Source of the DNA: DATLLN01 sp963797175
GTDB lineage: Bacteria; Actinomycetota; Thermoleophilia; Gaiellales; JAICJC01
Length of the DNA: 64,000 nt
NCBI GenBank assembly: GCA_963797175.1
Contig: CAWCOL010000005.1
Span: 434,001 to 498,000 of the forward strand
Reading direction: 5' to 3'
This document shows positions 42,721 to 51,814 of this stretch, in pieces. The position numbers and the translations under genes were made by a program. Below the pieces are notes generated by a model. That model saw nothing but the letters and a program-made list of their open reading frames with translations, ran no database searches and was not told where the DNA came from. The stretch's first letter is position 1, and the number at the start of each line of letters is the position of its first letter.

Positions 42721-43005
42721 TGAACGGCCCATCGCGCTCGAGCCTGCTGGCTGACCGTCCTCAGCGACGGCAGCCAGCCGACCCGGGAGTACATCGGTCA
42801 GGACGCTCGGAGGGCTACCCTGCCGCACCCGCATCGTAGCCACAAACCGGACGTCGATGCCAATTGTCATCGCGAGCAGGCCGCGGGCCGGGCGAAACGC
42901 GCTCGGAACGGCCCTCGGTGCGCTACACTGATGGCTCAAGAACGCTCGTTCGGTTGCGCACTCGCACTGCCTTACTCGTTCATAAGCTTGTGAGGAGGTG
43001 TGCAC
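42721..43005 (+). promoter_or_regulatory. cold-shock gene upstream region
   Basis: A TACACT hexamer (42924-42929) is the best -10 and would give a 5' leader of about 70 nt, typical of csp genes. The leader has inverted CGTTCG/CGAACG-like patches and ends with GAGGAGG 7 nt before ATG 43006. Nothing else is recognised in 42721-42923. Confidence 0.4.
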
Positions 43006-43212
43006 ATGGCAACAGGAACCGTCAAGTGGTTCAACGACGCGAAGGGCTACGGCTTCATCGCGCCGGACGAGGGGTCGAAGGATCTCTTTGTTCATCACTC
43101 GGCAATCGCCGGCGAGGGCTTCAAGTCACTCGTCGAGGGTTCGAAGGTCGAGTTCGAGGCCCGCGAGGGCTCGAAGGGCCCCGAGGCGACGAACGTCGTC
43201 CCGATCAGCTGA
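43006..43212 (+). CDS. cold-shock protein (CspA family)
   Basis: A 68-residue OB-fold RNA chaperone. RNP1 is KGYGFIAPD and RNP2 is DLFVHHSAI, with the N-terminal GTVKWFND. ATG 43006 has GAGGAGG 7 nt upstream; an in-frame GTG two codons earlier is less likely. Followed by a strong terminator. Confidence 0.96.
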   Translation: MATGTVKWFNDAKGYGFIAPDEGSKDLFVHHSAIAGEGFKSLVEGSKVEFEAREGSKGPEATNVVPIS

Positions 43213-43233
43213 TCACAGCTGGCCGATGACTCG

Positions 43234-43267
43234 CTCGGCGGAACCCCCGACCGGGGGTTCCGCCGAG
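43234..43267 (+). terminator. csp terminator
   Basis: CTCGGCGGAACCCCC (43234-43248), loop GACC, GGGGGTTCCGCCGAG: a 15-bp perfect stem 22 bp after the stop. Confidence 0.8.
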
Positions 43268-43340
43268 CATCACCACCCGCGCCTCCCCCGAACAGGCAGG
43301 CAGAGAAGCAGCATCCACATCACGAGGAGGCGAACCGCCG

Positions 43341-43580
43341 ATGAGGTTCACCGTTGAACTGCGCTACCAGAGCGGATCGTCAACCATCGTCGAGACCGAC
43401 GCCGAGTCGGCCGAGGGCGCGCTGGACGATGTCCGCGATCCCGGCAGGCCGCTGATCGGCATTCGCGTCACCGCCCCCGGGGACGAGCAGCTCCGCACTC
43501 CCGAGGAACCGCGCCGCGTGCAGACGCCGCGGCAGCACCGCACGCCGGCGCTCCACCGGCCGTCCCGCCGCCACCCCTAG
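43341..43580 (+). CDS. small hypothetical protein
   Basis: 79 residues. The first half looks folded (RFTVELRYQSGSSTIVETDAESAEGALDDV), the second is basic and proline-rich. GAGGAGG lies 10 nt before the ATG, a little far. No family recognised; moderately likely to be real. Confidence 0.45.
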   Translation: MRFTVELRYQSGSSTIVETDAESAEGALDDVRDPGRPLIGIRVTAPGDEQLRTPEEPRRVQTPRQHRTPALHRPSRRHP

Positions 43581-43605
43581 GCCTTCGCCGGCCCCTCCGG
43601 CCGCG

Positions 43606-44868
43606 TCACTCCTCCGGCGCCTGCTGCGTCGAGCGGAGCCAGATGGTCGCGTGCCGAGGCTGGAGCGCGATGTGGACGACGTCCAGCACCTCGTGGTTCA
43701 GCGCGTCCAGGTCGATCTGCTCGCGCAGCCGGCCGCTGAACGCGCCGAGCGTCCGTGTGGCGTCGTACTTGGCCCGGTAGAACCGGTGATCGACGAGCCG
43801 CTGGATGCGGGAGCGAAGTGGCTGGAAGGCCGCCGCCACCGCCAGCGTCGAGAGCGTCACCGCCACCGCGCCCGACTGGCCGGTGACGGTCTGGAAGAAG
43901 GCGCTGAGCAGCGTCACGCCGGCCAGGTACACGGCCGCCAGGACGAGGATCAGCACGGCGTAGGTGAGAGTCCGGCGGATGATCACGTCGATCTCGTAGA
44001 GCCGGTAGCGGAGCACTGCGAAGCCGATCGAGACCGGCAGCAGGCAGAAGCTGAAGAGCGCGCCAGCCTCGAGCGCGGCGACCCAGGCCGGCGTCTCGAC
44101 GGAGGCGGTCAGCGAGGAGCAGAGCCAGGCCAGGCCGAACAGGCCGGCCACCATGGCGCCCGCCGTCGCCAGCCACTTCATCTGCATCCGTTCGGGGCCG
44201 CGCGACCGGCGGTACCGCACGACCAGGCTCCCGGCGGCCGCCAGGATGCAGAACGGCAACAGGATGATCGCCGATCGCATCACGCCGAGGACGCCGGCCA
44301 GACCGTCGATGCCGAGCGGGTTCTGCATGGTCTGCACCGCGCTGTCCGTCATCAGTCCGGGATCGAACAGGATCGCGAACGTGCCGACCGCGATCGCGAA
44401 CGCGGATGCCCACGCGACCCACCGCCAGCGAGGGCCCGGAAGGTGCCCGTCGGGGAACAGCAGTACCAGGAACGTCCCCATCAGCCCGATCGCCGGGACC
44501 CACAGGGCGTTGTCGAGGGCCGCTGCAACGGAGGCGCCCCGCGTGCCGTCGTGCAGCAGCAGGCCGTACGACGAGTAGGCGGAGCACAGCCAGTCCAGGC
44601 TCCAGAGACCCCCGATCCCGAGCAGCAGCCAGCCGATCGGGTTCTCGGGCCGGCGCGCGGTGATCACCACGCCGACCGCCGGGAACACGAAGACCATGAC
44701 GATCAGGGCGATCGAGGCGCCCGGGCCGCCCCACCCCTGTCCGCTGCCCGAATCCTCGACGTCGCGCGCCAGCCAGCCGAACACCGCGGCGCCGAGGAAC
44801 ATCGCGCAGATCAGGGCGAACGCCATCCACGACAGCGGCCGCGCATGGGTTCTCGCCAGAGCTCTCAT
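43606..44868 (-). CDS. multi-TM sensor-like membrane protein with partial histidine-kinase-type linker
   Basis: 420 residues. About nine hydrophobic segments fill residues 12-320, including FPAVGVVITARRPENPIGWLL, a motif seen in the membrane part of actinobacterial sensor kinases. A cytosolic RLYEIDVIIRRTLTYAVL and QRLVDHRFYRAKYDATRTLGAFSGRLR follow, the usual lead-in to a GAF/kinase core. The protein then stops at residue 420 with no HisKA or ATPase domain, so it is either a truncated kinase or a stand-alone sensor. Confidence 0.7.
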   Translation of the reverse strand: MRALARTHARPLSWMAFALICAMFLGAAVFGWLARDVEDSGSGQGWGGPGASIALIVMVFVFPAVGVVITARRPENPIGWLLLGIGGLWSLDWLCSAYSSYGLLLHDGTRGASVAAALDNALWVPAIGLMGTFLVLLFPDGHLPGPRWRWVAWASAFAIAVGTFAILFDPGLMTDSAVQTMQNPLGIDGLAGVLGVMRSAIILLPFCILAAAGSLVVRYRRSRGPERMQMKWLATAGAMVAGLFGLAWLCSSLTASVETPAWVAALEAGALFSFCLLPVSIGFAVLRYRLYEIDVIIRRTLTYAVLILVLAAVYLAGVTLLSAFFQTVTGQSGAVAVTLSTLAVAAAFQPLRSRIQRLVDHRFYRAKYDATRTLGAFSGRLREQIDLDALNHEVLDVVHIALQPRHATIWLRSTQQAPEE

Positions 44869-44938
44869 CGCTGCCGAGTCTCGCAGACCGGCCGTTCCGG
44901 CATCGTTACGGCCCGGCGGGCAGCGCGCGGCCGGCCCC

Positions 44939-46387
44939 CTACCGGGGGCATGCGCGCCCCGCGCAGCGGCGGAATGCGCGCAGGGTGGCCGCCGGGCCCG
45001 TGAGGCTCGGGTTGTTGGCCGGATCGCCGTCGTTCAGCAGGTTGGTGAGCTGATCCGGATCGGCGGTCAGGTTGTAGTACTCGCTCGCCACCAGGCGGCC
45101 CAGCGACCGCCACTCCACGTACTGGTACGTCGGCGTCCGGATCGACGACCAGTTGGGGAGCCAGGCGCCGTTGCAGGGCGTGTGTGGGACGGTGTAGCAG
45201 ACCGTCGATGACTCATCGAAGGCGTAGTGGCTGGTCCAGCTCCCGAACAGCGACCGGCCGTCCAACGGCGCGCGGAGATGCGGATGGTCGTCGGCGGCAG
45301 CCAAGATCGTCGGGGCGATGTCGACGTTGCTGACGAACCGGTTACCGACGGTATTCGGCGCGATCCTCCCGGGCCAGCGCAGGTAGAACGGCGCCTGGAT
45401 CGACGATGTGTACGGCACGTTCTTCCCCCACAACCCGTGCTCGCCGTGCATCAGTCCGTTGTCGGAGACGTAGATCACGAGCGTGTTCTTCGCCTCGCCG
45501 TCGGCGATCATCTTGGTGAACAGCGTCTTGACCTCCGAATCGACCGTCTCCAGCATCCGCTCCTGCGTGAGCATGGAGGCGTCGTGGTCGCCGGCGATCT
45601 GGTGGTGCTGGATGAAGATCGGCTTGTCCGAGACATCCTCTCCCACCGCCGCCGAGGTCGGCGGTATCGGCAGCACGTCCTGGCTGTGCTGGGGCCGCGG
45701 CTGATACGGGCTGTGCGGATACGTGCTGGCGAAGTACATGAACCACGGCTGGCTGTCGTGTGCCTCCGTCGACGACAGGAACTGCACCGCCCGGCTCAGC
45801 GAATAGTCATCGCTGTAGGTGTAGTTGGTGGGCTGCACGAGCTGGCGGTTGACGATAAACCGCAGCCCGCTGTGGAGCCCGCCGGCATTGATCGCGGAGT
45901 CGTCGGCGCATCGAGGGCTGCGGTAGTACGGCGGGTGGTGATAGACCCGGTACATCGGCCAGCCGTTCAGCAGCTTCCCGAACATGCCCGTGCGGTATCC
46001 CGCTGCGTGGAGGTAGCACTCGACCGTCGTCGTCTCGTCGAAGTGCACGCCCCGGTTGTTGGTCTGGCCGTTGTTGTGGTCGTACCGGCCGGTCAGAATC
46101 GATGCCCGTGACGGGGCGCAGAGCGGATAGGCGTCGGTGAAGTTGGGGTTCGAGTGGCCCTCGAGCACCATCCGTTGATACGTCGTGGGCATCACCTGCG
46201 GAAGCACCGTCCCCGGGGACTGGTCGTCGGCGACGATGAGCAGGATGTTGGGCCGCCTCGAGCTCGCCCTGGCCGTCGTGACCGCGTGGGACGAGAAGTA
46301 GAGGGACCAGACGTACATGGACGTCGCGACCAGCGCGCAGACGAGCATGCCCGCGCCCAGCCGACGCCTCCTGCCCATGGCGGTCAT
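44939..46387 (-). CDS. secreted or membrane-anchored sulfatase
   Basis: 482 residues from ATG 46387. An N-terminal anchor or signal (LGAGMLVCALVATSMYVWSLYF) precedes a type I sulfatase domain: NILLIVADDQSPG (Ca2+ Asp pair), LCAPSRASILTGRY with the C-x-P-S-R formylglycine site, and YVSDNGLMHGEHGLWGK (Asp-Asn metal ligands). It hydrolyses an unknown sulfate ester. Maturation needs formylglycine-generating enzyme, not seen in this window. No ribosome-binding site is clear; ATG 46378 or 46438 are alternatives. Confidence 0.88.
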   Translation of the reverse strand: MTAMGRRRRLGAGMLVCALVATSMYVWSLYFSSHAVTTARASSRRPNILLIVADDQSPGTVLPQVMPTTYQRMVLEGHSNPNFTDAYPLCAPSRASILTGRYDHNNGQTNNRGVHFDETTTVECYLHAAGYRTGMFGKLLNGWPMYRVYHHPPYYRSPRCADDSAINAGGLHSGLRFIVNRQLVQPTNYTYSDDYSLSRAVQFLSSTEAHDSQPWFMYFASTYPHSPYQPRPQHSQDVLPIPPTSAAVGEDVSDKPIFIQHHQIAGDHDASMLTQERMLETVDSEVKTLFTKMIADGEAKNTLVIYVSDNGLMHGEHGLWGKNVPYTSSIQAPFYLRWPGRIAPNTVGNRFVSNVDIAPTILAAADDHPHLRAPLDGRSLFGSWTSHYAFDESSTVCYTVPHTPCNGAWLPNWSSIRTPTYQYVEWRSLGRLVASEYYNLTADPDQLTNLLNDGDPANNPSLTGPAATLRAFRRCAGRACPR

Positions 46388-46560
46388 GCTACAGCAACCA
46401 CAATCTCTTCGGGCAACGCGCCAATCCCACTCCAACACACACGATTAGCTGCTCCTCGCCGGAGCGTCCGTTGTGATGTTTCGCCACGGATGCCTCGAGT
46501 GCACTCGCGTGACCTGCCTCGTGCCAGGCCGGCGTGCCCGGATCGGCGTGGTTCCTCGGA

Positions 46561-46632
46561 CTCCTCGGGCAGGACTCGAACCTGCAACCCTCCGGTTAAC
46601 AGCCGGATGCTCTACCATTGAGCTACCGAGGA
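46561..46632 (-). tRNA. tRNA-Asn (GUU)
   Basis: Minus-strand cloverleaf: acceptor TCCTCGG/CCGAGGA, D arm GCTC/GAGC, anticodon loop CTGTTAA with GTT (46598-46600), T arm GCAGG-TTCGAGT-CCTGC, discriminator G. CCA is not encoded. Confidence 0.94.
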
Positions 46633-46658
46633 TCGGCGGGGTCAGTCTACCCCAGCGA

Positions 46659-47570
46659 TCAGTCGATCAGGTGGCGCAGATCGGCGTGTTCGCCCTGCGC
46701 CGCGAGACGCCGCAACGTGCGGGTCTCGATCTGCCGGACGCGCTCGCGTGTGACGCCGAACCGCCGGCCGACCTCCTCCAGGGTGTGCGACTCCTCGCCG
46801 CTCAGTCCGTAGCGGAGCTCGAGGATCGTGCGCTCGCGGTACGGCAGCTGCGCGATCAGGTCGGCGACCCGCGTCGTCCGCTGGTCGTGCGCCATCTCCT
46901 CGCCCGGCCGCACGCCGCGCTCGTCCTCGATCAGCTCGCCGAGCTGGGTCGAGTCCTCGCCCACCGTGATCGCCAGCGACACCGGCTCCTGCGAGACCTT
47001 CTTCAGGTGCTCGATCTTCTCCGGCTTCAGCTCCATCTCGACGGCCAACTCCTCTACGCTCGGCGCCCGGCCGAGCTTCTGGGAGAGCTGCCGCTCAACC
47101 CTCGACATGCGGTTGATGGTGTCGACGACCTGTGCCGGCACCCGGATGGTGCGGCCCTGGTCTGCCAGCGCGCGCGTCACCGACTGGCGGATCCACCACG
47201 TCGCATACGTCGAGAACCGGTGTCCCAGCCGCCAGTCGTACCGTTCGACCGCCTTCATCAGGCCCAGGTTGCCCTCCTGGATCAGGTCGAGGAACGAGAG
47301 GCCGCGGCCGGAGTACCGGCGGGCGACCGAGACGACGAGGCGCAGGTTCGACTCGATCAGCCGCCGGCGGGCGCGCGGGTCACCGCGCTCGATCGCCTTG
47401 GACAGCGTGATCTCCTCGGCTGCCGTCAGCAGCGCGACCTTCGCGATCTCGCGAAGGTAGAGGCCGACCGTATCCTCTGTGGGGCCGGGCGAGGCGTCGA
47501 GATCGAGGTCGGGCTCCTCCTCGTCGAACGCCGCGCCATCCGCCGCGGACTCAGGCGCCAAATCGGACAT
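46659..47570 (-). CDS. rpoD: primary-type RNA polymerase sigma factor (sigma-70)
   Basis: 303 residues. A short acidic N-terminus replaces region 1.1, followed by region 1.2 (TVGLYLREIAKVALL), region 2 (NLRLVVSVARRYSGRGLSFLDLIQEGNLGL; RFSTYATWWIRQSVTRAL), region 3, and region 4 with the GVTRERVRQIETRTLRRL helix-turn-helix. It is short for a principal sigma factor but has all core regions. ATG 47570 lies 12 bp after the dnaG stop, giving the classic dnaG-rpoD order. Confidence 0.92.
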   Translation of the reverse strand: MSDLAPESAADGAAFDEEEPDLDLDASPGPTEDTVGLYLREIAKVALLTAAEEITLSKAIERGDPRARRRLIESNLRLVVSVARRYSGRGLSFLDLIQEGNLGLMKAVERYDWRLGHRFSTYATWWIRQSVTRALADQGRTIRVPAQVVDTINRMSRVERQLSQKLGRAPSVEELAVEMELKPEKIEHLKKVSQEPVSLAITVGEDSTQLGELIEDERGVRPGEEMAHDQRTTRVADLIAQLPYRERTILELRYGLSGEESHTLEEVGRRFGVTRERVRQIETRTLRRLAAQGEHADLRHLID

Positions 47571-47581
47571 GTCGGGTGGGG

Positions 47582-49294
47582 CTACTCCTGGGGGGACGCT
47601 TGCGAGCGGATGCGCTCGAGGATCGAGAGCCGGAGCGCCTGCAATTCCCGCAGCCGACCCTGCTCGTCTAGAGACACGTCGGCTTTTTGCTCCAGTGCCT
47701 TTAGCTCGTCCTGCGTCCGATACAGCAGGAGCTTCAAGTACAGCTCCTGCAGCACCGCCTCCGAGGTGCCCTCCCTCGAAGACAGCGCGGTCAGTTCCGC
47801 GATGACCTGCGCCCACTCCTCCGCCTCCTGTGCCGATGCTTCCCCGGCGATGCGCCGCCGGACGTGCGCGGCAGCCTCCCAGAGCCGCGCATCGCTGAAG
47901 TGTGCCACATCCAGCTTGTCGATCAAGGCTTTTCCTGTATCTGGGTTCGCAAGACACGCGCCCAGGAAGAGCCGCTCGTCGCGCGCACGCGGCGTCAGGC
48001 GGCCCCGCCGCTCGAGAACCCGCTCCGCCGCCGGCGCCCGCGCCAGCAGGGCGGCAGACAGATCGTCACTGAGATCGAGCCGATCGCTCACCATCCGCAC
48101 CAGCTCGTCGCGCTCGATCGACGGCTGCGCGGAGGCGAGCAGCTCACGCGCCGCCCGGTAGCGGTCGTCCCGGCTGCCCGGCGCCTCGACCGCCGTGCGG
48201 ACGCGGTAGGTGAGGTACGGCTCGGCGTCCGCCAGCGCTCGCGCGAAGGCCTCGGGGTCGTCCAGCGCGACGTCGGCCGGATCCCGGCCGCCGGGCAGGG
48301 AGACCACCAGCACGCGCAGGTCGGCCGCCTGCGCCAGCTCCATCCCCCGCAGCGATGCCGCCTGGCCGGCAGCGTCGGCATCGAACGCGAGGCGCACGGT
48401 GCTGCACACCCGGGCGAGCTCGCGCACCTGACGCTCGGTCAGCGCGGTGCCCATCGACGCCACCGCCCGCTGCTCGCCCGCCTGGTGGAGCAGGATCACG
48501 TCGGTGTACCCCTCGACCACGATCGCCTCGTCCGACTTCGCGATCGCGCGCCGGGCGAGGTGCAGACCGTAGAGGATCTCGCTCTTGGCGAACACCGGGC
48601 CGTCCGAGGTGTTCAGGTACTTGGGCGGCTGCCCTCCGGGCATCTGGCGCGCGCCGAACCCGCGCACGCGACCCAGCACGTCGGCCAGCGGGAAGACGAC
48701 CCGCTCCCGGAACCGGTCGCCGCCCCGCGCAACCAGGCCGGTGCGGTCGAGCTCCGGGCGCGTGAAGCCCTTCGACTGCGCCGCCCGGGCGACGCGGTCG
48801 CGGCCGGCCGGCGCGTAGCCCAGCCGGAATTCCCGCGCCGTCTCCTCGGTGATCCCCCGCTCGGCCAGGTAGACGCGGGCCGGCTCCGCCTCCTTCGCAT
48901 CCCACAGGAACCGCTCGTAGAAGCCGGCTGCATCGTCCAGCAGCGCCAGCAGGCGCTCGCGCTCGCGCCGGCGGCGGTCGGCGCCCGGGGACGCCTCCTC
49001 GTAGCGCAGCTCGACGCCGTAGCGGTCGGCCAGCCACTCCAGCGCCCCCCGGTAGTCGAGTCCCTCGGTCTCGCGCACGAAGCCGATCGCGTCGCCCTTG
49101 GCCTGGCAGCCGAAGCAGTAGTAGACCTTCTCGACCGGGTTCACCGAGAACGACGGCGTGCGCTCCTCGTGGAACGGGCAGCGGCCCTGCCACTCGACAC
49201 CGCCCTTGCGCAGCTGGGTGCGCCCGGAGACGAGGTCGATCATGTCCACCGCCTGCCTGACCGCCTCGACGCTCTCCTCCGCGATGCGGCTCAC
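47582..49294 (-). CDS. dnaG: DNA primase DnaG
   Basis: 570 residues. CHC2 zinc finger near residues 28-55 (RCPFHEERTPSF; YYCFGCQAKGD), catalytic core, TOPRIM domain (IVVEGYTDVILLHQAG; AFDADAAG), and a C-terminal helicase-interaction region. GTG 49294 lies directly on the dgt stop (GTGA). In the operon dgt-dnaG-rpoD it couples priming to transcription and dNTP control. Confidence 0.96.
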   Translation of the reverse strand: MSRIAEESVEAVRQAVDMIDLVSGRTQLRKGGVEWQGRCPFHEERTPSFSVNPVEKVYYCFGCQAKGDAIGFVRETEGLDYRGALEWLADRYGVELRYEEASPGADRRRRERERLLALLDDAAGFYERFLWDAKEAEPARVYLAERGITEETAREFRLGYAPAGRDRVARAAQSKGFTRPELDRTGLVARGGDRFRERVVFPLADVLGRVRGFGARQMPGGQPPKYLNTSDGPVFAKSEILYGLHLARRAIAKSDEAIVVEGYTDVILLHQAGEQRAVASMGTALTERQVRELARVCSTVRLAFDADAAGQAASLRGMELAQAADLRVLVVSLPGGRDPADVALDDPEAFARALADAEPYLTYRVRTAVEAPGSRDDRYRAARELLASAQPSIERDELVRMVSDRLDLSDDLSAALLARAPAAERVLERRGRLTPRARDERLFLGACLANPDTGKALIDKLDVAHFSDARLWEAAAHVRRRIAGEASAQEAEEWAQVIAELTALSSREGTSEAVLQELYLKLLLYRTQDELKALEQKADVSLDEQGRLRELQALRLSILERIRSQASPQE

Positions 49295-50313
49295 GGCACC
49301 CCGGCGAGCGAGCCGTGGGCGCGCAGGGCGTAGCCGTCGGTCATCCCCGCGACCCAGTCGGTGGCGCGGGTCAGCGGATCGCCGGGGAACCACTCGGGCA
49401 CCTCGTCCTGGTTGGCGGCGAAGTGGCGCAGCAGCTGCTCCACCACCTCCTCTGCCGGGCCGGTCTGGCGGCGCGCAATCGGCCCGAGGTACACCTCGTC
49501 GAACATGAACGTCCGCAGCTCCAGCAGCGCGCCCGCATAGTCGTCCGACTGGCGGATGGCGCCGGCAGCGTCCGAGGTCTCGACGAGGTCGTGGACGAGC
49601 GCGTCGATCCGCTGCGACGAGGTCGTGCCGAGCAGCCGGATCGGGCCCTCCGGCAGCCGCGCGCTCTCCAGGATGCCGGCGCGCACCGCGTCGTCGATGT
49701 CGTGGTTCACGTAGGCGAAGCGGTCGACCAGGCGGACGATCGCACCCTCCAGCGTGGCCGGCTCGACCGCGCCGGTGTGGTGCAGGATGCCGTCGCGCAC
49801 CTCCTCGGTCAGATTCAGGCCGCGCCCCTCGTGCTCGAGCACCTCGACGATCCGCAGCGACTGCTCGTTGTGGCGGAACGACCGGCCGTCGGCCTCGCGC
49901 AGGACACGGTCGAGCGCGCCCTCTCCGGTGTGGCCGAACGGCGCGTGGCCGAGGTCGTGGCCGACCGCGACCGCCTCGGTCAGGTCCTCGTTCAGGCGCA
50001 GCGCGCGGGCCACGTTCCGGCAGATCCCCGACACCTCCAGGGTGTGCGTCAGCCTGGTGCGGAAGTGGTCGCCCTGCGGGGCGATGAAGACCTGCGTCTT
50101 GCCCTTGAGCCGGCGGAACGCCTTGCAGTGGACGATCCGGTCGCGGTCACGCTGGAACGGCGTGCGCAGCGGGCACGGCTCGTCCTCCGGCCGCACGCGG
50201 CCACGCGTCGCGTACGAGCGCACGGCCAGCGGCGAGAGCCACTCGGCCTCGATCGCCTCGATGCGCGAGGCGAACCCCTCGGCGACGGGTCCAGTGCGGT
50301 GAGCCATCCCCAT
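49291..50313 (-). CDS. dgt: deoxyguanosinetriphosphate triphosphohydrolase-like protein
   Basis: 340 residues of the HD superfamily dNTPase. The metal ligands are in FRTRLTHTLEVSG, GHDLGHAPFGHTGE (HD pair) and YVNHDIDDAVRAG. Dgt-like proteins hydrolyse dNTPs to nucleoside and triphosphate. ATG 50313 or 50307. First gene of the operon with dnaG and rpoD, a frequent arrangement in actinobacteria. Confidence 0.93.
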   Translation of the reverse strand: MGMAHRTGPVAEGFASRIEAIEAEWLSPLAVRSYATRGRVRPEDEPCPLRTPFQRDRDRIVHCKAFRRLKGKTQVFIAPQGDHFRTRLTHTLEVSGICRNVARALRLNEDLTEAVAVGHDLGHAPFGHTGEGALDRVLREADGRSFRHNEQSLRIVEVLEHEGRGLNLTEEVRDGILHHTGAVEPATLEGAIVRLVDRFAYVNHDIDDAVRAGILESARLPEGPIRLLGTTSSQRIDALVHDLVETSDAAGAIRQSDDYAGALLELRTFMFDEVYLGPIARRQTGPAEEVVEQLLRHFAANQDEVPEWFPGDPLTRATDWVAGMTDGYALRAHGSLAGVP

Positions 50314-50356
50314 ATCCTAGAGCCCGCCCCTCGCACGGCCCGGTCGCGAGGGTGTC

Positions 50357-51132
50357 TCAGATGATGACAGGAACGGTGCCGCCGTCGGCGCTCCACGCGG
50401 CGCCGGTGACGTACGAGGAGCGCGGCGAGCAGAGGAAGACGGCGACGGCGGCGATCTCCTCCGGCTCGGCCATCCGGCCCAGGGGCCGGCCCCGCGCGGT
50501 CGCCCGCAGCACGTCGTCACGGGACCGGTCGGAGTCGGCGGCGGTCTGGTCGGCGAGCCCGCCGATCGCCAGCCAGGCGCCGGTCAGCGTCGGGCCAGGA
50601 CAGAGCGCGTTGCAGCGGATGCCCTGTGCCGCGTAGAGGTCGGCGACCAGGCGCGAGAGCGAGAGCACCGCAGCCTTCGTCACGGAGTACTCGGGCATGC
50701 CGCCGCTGGGCCGCTTGCCCGAGGTCGAGTCGACGTTGACGATCGCTGCGGCGTCGGACTCGCGCAGGTGGGGCAACGCGGCCCGGATGACGCGCACGTA
50801 GCTCATCACGTTCAGGTTCCAGGCGGCCTGCCAGGCGTCGTCGTCCACGTCCTCGAACGCGGCGATGCGGGCGGCGCCGACGTTGTTGACGACGACGTCC
50901 AGGCCGCCCAGAGCCTCGACGGCCCCCTCCACGGCCGCCGTGCACCCGGCCGGCGTCGCCCAGGTCGGCGGCGACTGCGGTCGCGCCGATCGCCGAGGCC
51001 GCGGACTCGGGCGACCGCGACGCGATCGGCGACCTTCGCGCCCTCGCCGACCAGCTGCTCGGCGATGCTCCGCCCGATGCCGCTGCTGCCTCCCGTGACG
51101 AGCGCCCGGTGACCGTTCATCTGCAGGTCCAT
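50357..51132 (-). pseudogene. short-chain dehydrogenase/reductase with two single-base insertions
   Basis: With two extra bases removed (about 51027 and 50938) the gene reads as a 257-residue SDR. The frame order is: HRALVTGGSSGIGRSIAEQL (Rossmann TGxxxGIG), then IASRSPESAASAIGATA and VAADLGDAG, then AAVEGAVEALGG and LDVVVNNVGAA. The catalytic Ser, Tyr and Lys are intact (VDSTSGK; PEYSVTKAA). As written no single frame covers it. Either inactivated or a consensus error; compare the next two genes. Confidence 0.75.
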
Positions 51133-51159
51133 GGCTGACCATCTTATGATCGGCAGCAG

Positions 51160-51782
51160 ATGACACGACTCCTGATGGTGCGACACGGCGAAACGGACTG
51201 GAATCACGACGGGCGCTGGCAGGGCCACGCCGGCCCCGGCCTGAACGACCTCGGCCGCGCGCAGGCCCGCGCAGTGGCCGAGCGCCTGGCCGGCGTGGAC
51301 GCGGACGCGCTGTACACGAGCGACCTCGACCGCGCGACCGAGACCGCGGGGATCATCGCCGCCGCGACCGGCCTCGAGCCGATCGTCGCGACCGGCCTGC
51401 GTGAGGTCGACGTCGGCTCCTGGAGCGGCCTCACCCGCGAGGAGGTGGAGAACGCCGACCCCGACGGGTATGCCCGCTGGGTCGCCGGTGGGCACGGCTG
51501 GCGCGGCGGCGAGAGCTACGGCGCGATGCACGAGCGCGTGATCGCCGAGGTCTGGCGGCTCTTCGCGGCTCACGCGACCGGCACGATCATCACCGTCGCC
51601 CACGGCGGCACCGTCCGCGCGCTCGCCTGCGAGGCCGTGGACATCCCGCCACGACCGCATGCGGATCGCCGGCTGTGAGAACTGCAGCGTGACCGAGGTG
51701 ACCAACCGCCGCGACCGGCGGATGTCCCTCGGTCGCCTACAACGACCGAGGCCACCTCCCCGCCCCGGACGGGGTCGCTTGA
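51160..51782 (+). pseudogene. histidine phosphatase family protein with two single-base insertions
   Basis: Phosphoglycerate mutase-type phosphatase: LLMVRHGETDWN (catalytic His8), LYTSDLDRATETA, LREVDVGSWSG and VAHGGTVRALAC (second His). Its written frame runs off at PPRPHADRRL. Skipping one base at about 51653 gives MRIAGCENCSVTEV, and one more at about 51731 gives LVAYNDRGHLPAPDGVA before TGA 51780-51782. This restores 206 residues and a typical family end. The catalytic core is intact in any case. Confidence 0.75.
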
Positions 51783-51806
51783 TGCCCCATCGACCTCTGC
51801 TAGGGT
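51779..51806 (+). promoter_or_regulatory. leaderless promoter of the 51815 gene
   Basis: TTGATG (51779-51784), a 16-nt spacer and TAGGGT (51801-51806). The start at about 51813 meets GTG 51815. Confidence 0.45.
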
Positions 51807-51814
51807 GGTCGGCG

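Noticed and set aside
43577..44830. Fourth convergent pair sharing CTAG
   Set aside because: The minus-strand frame ending at 43577 is a shadow; the real membrane protein ends at 43606, so only three pairs hold.
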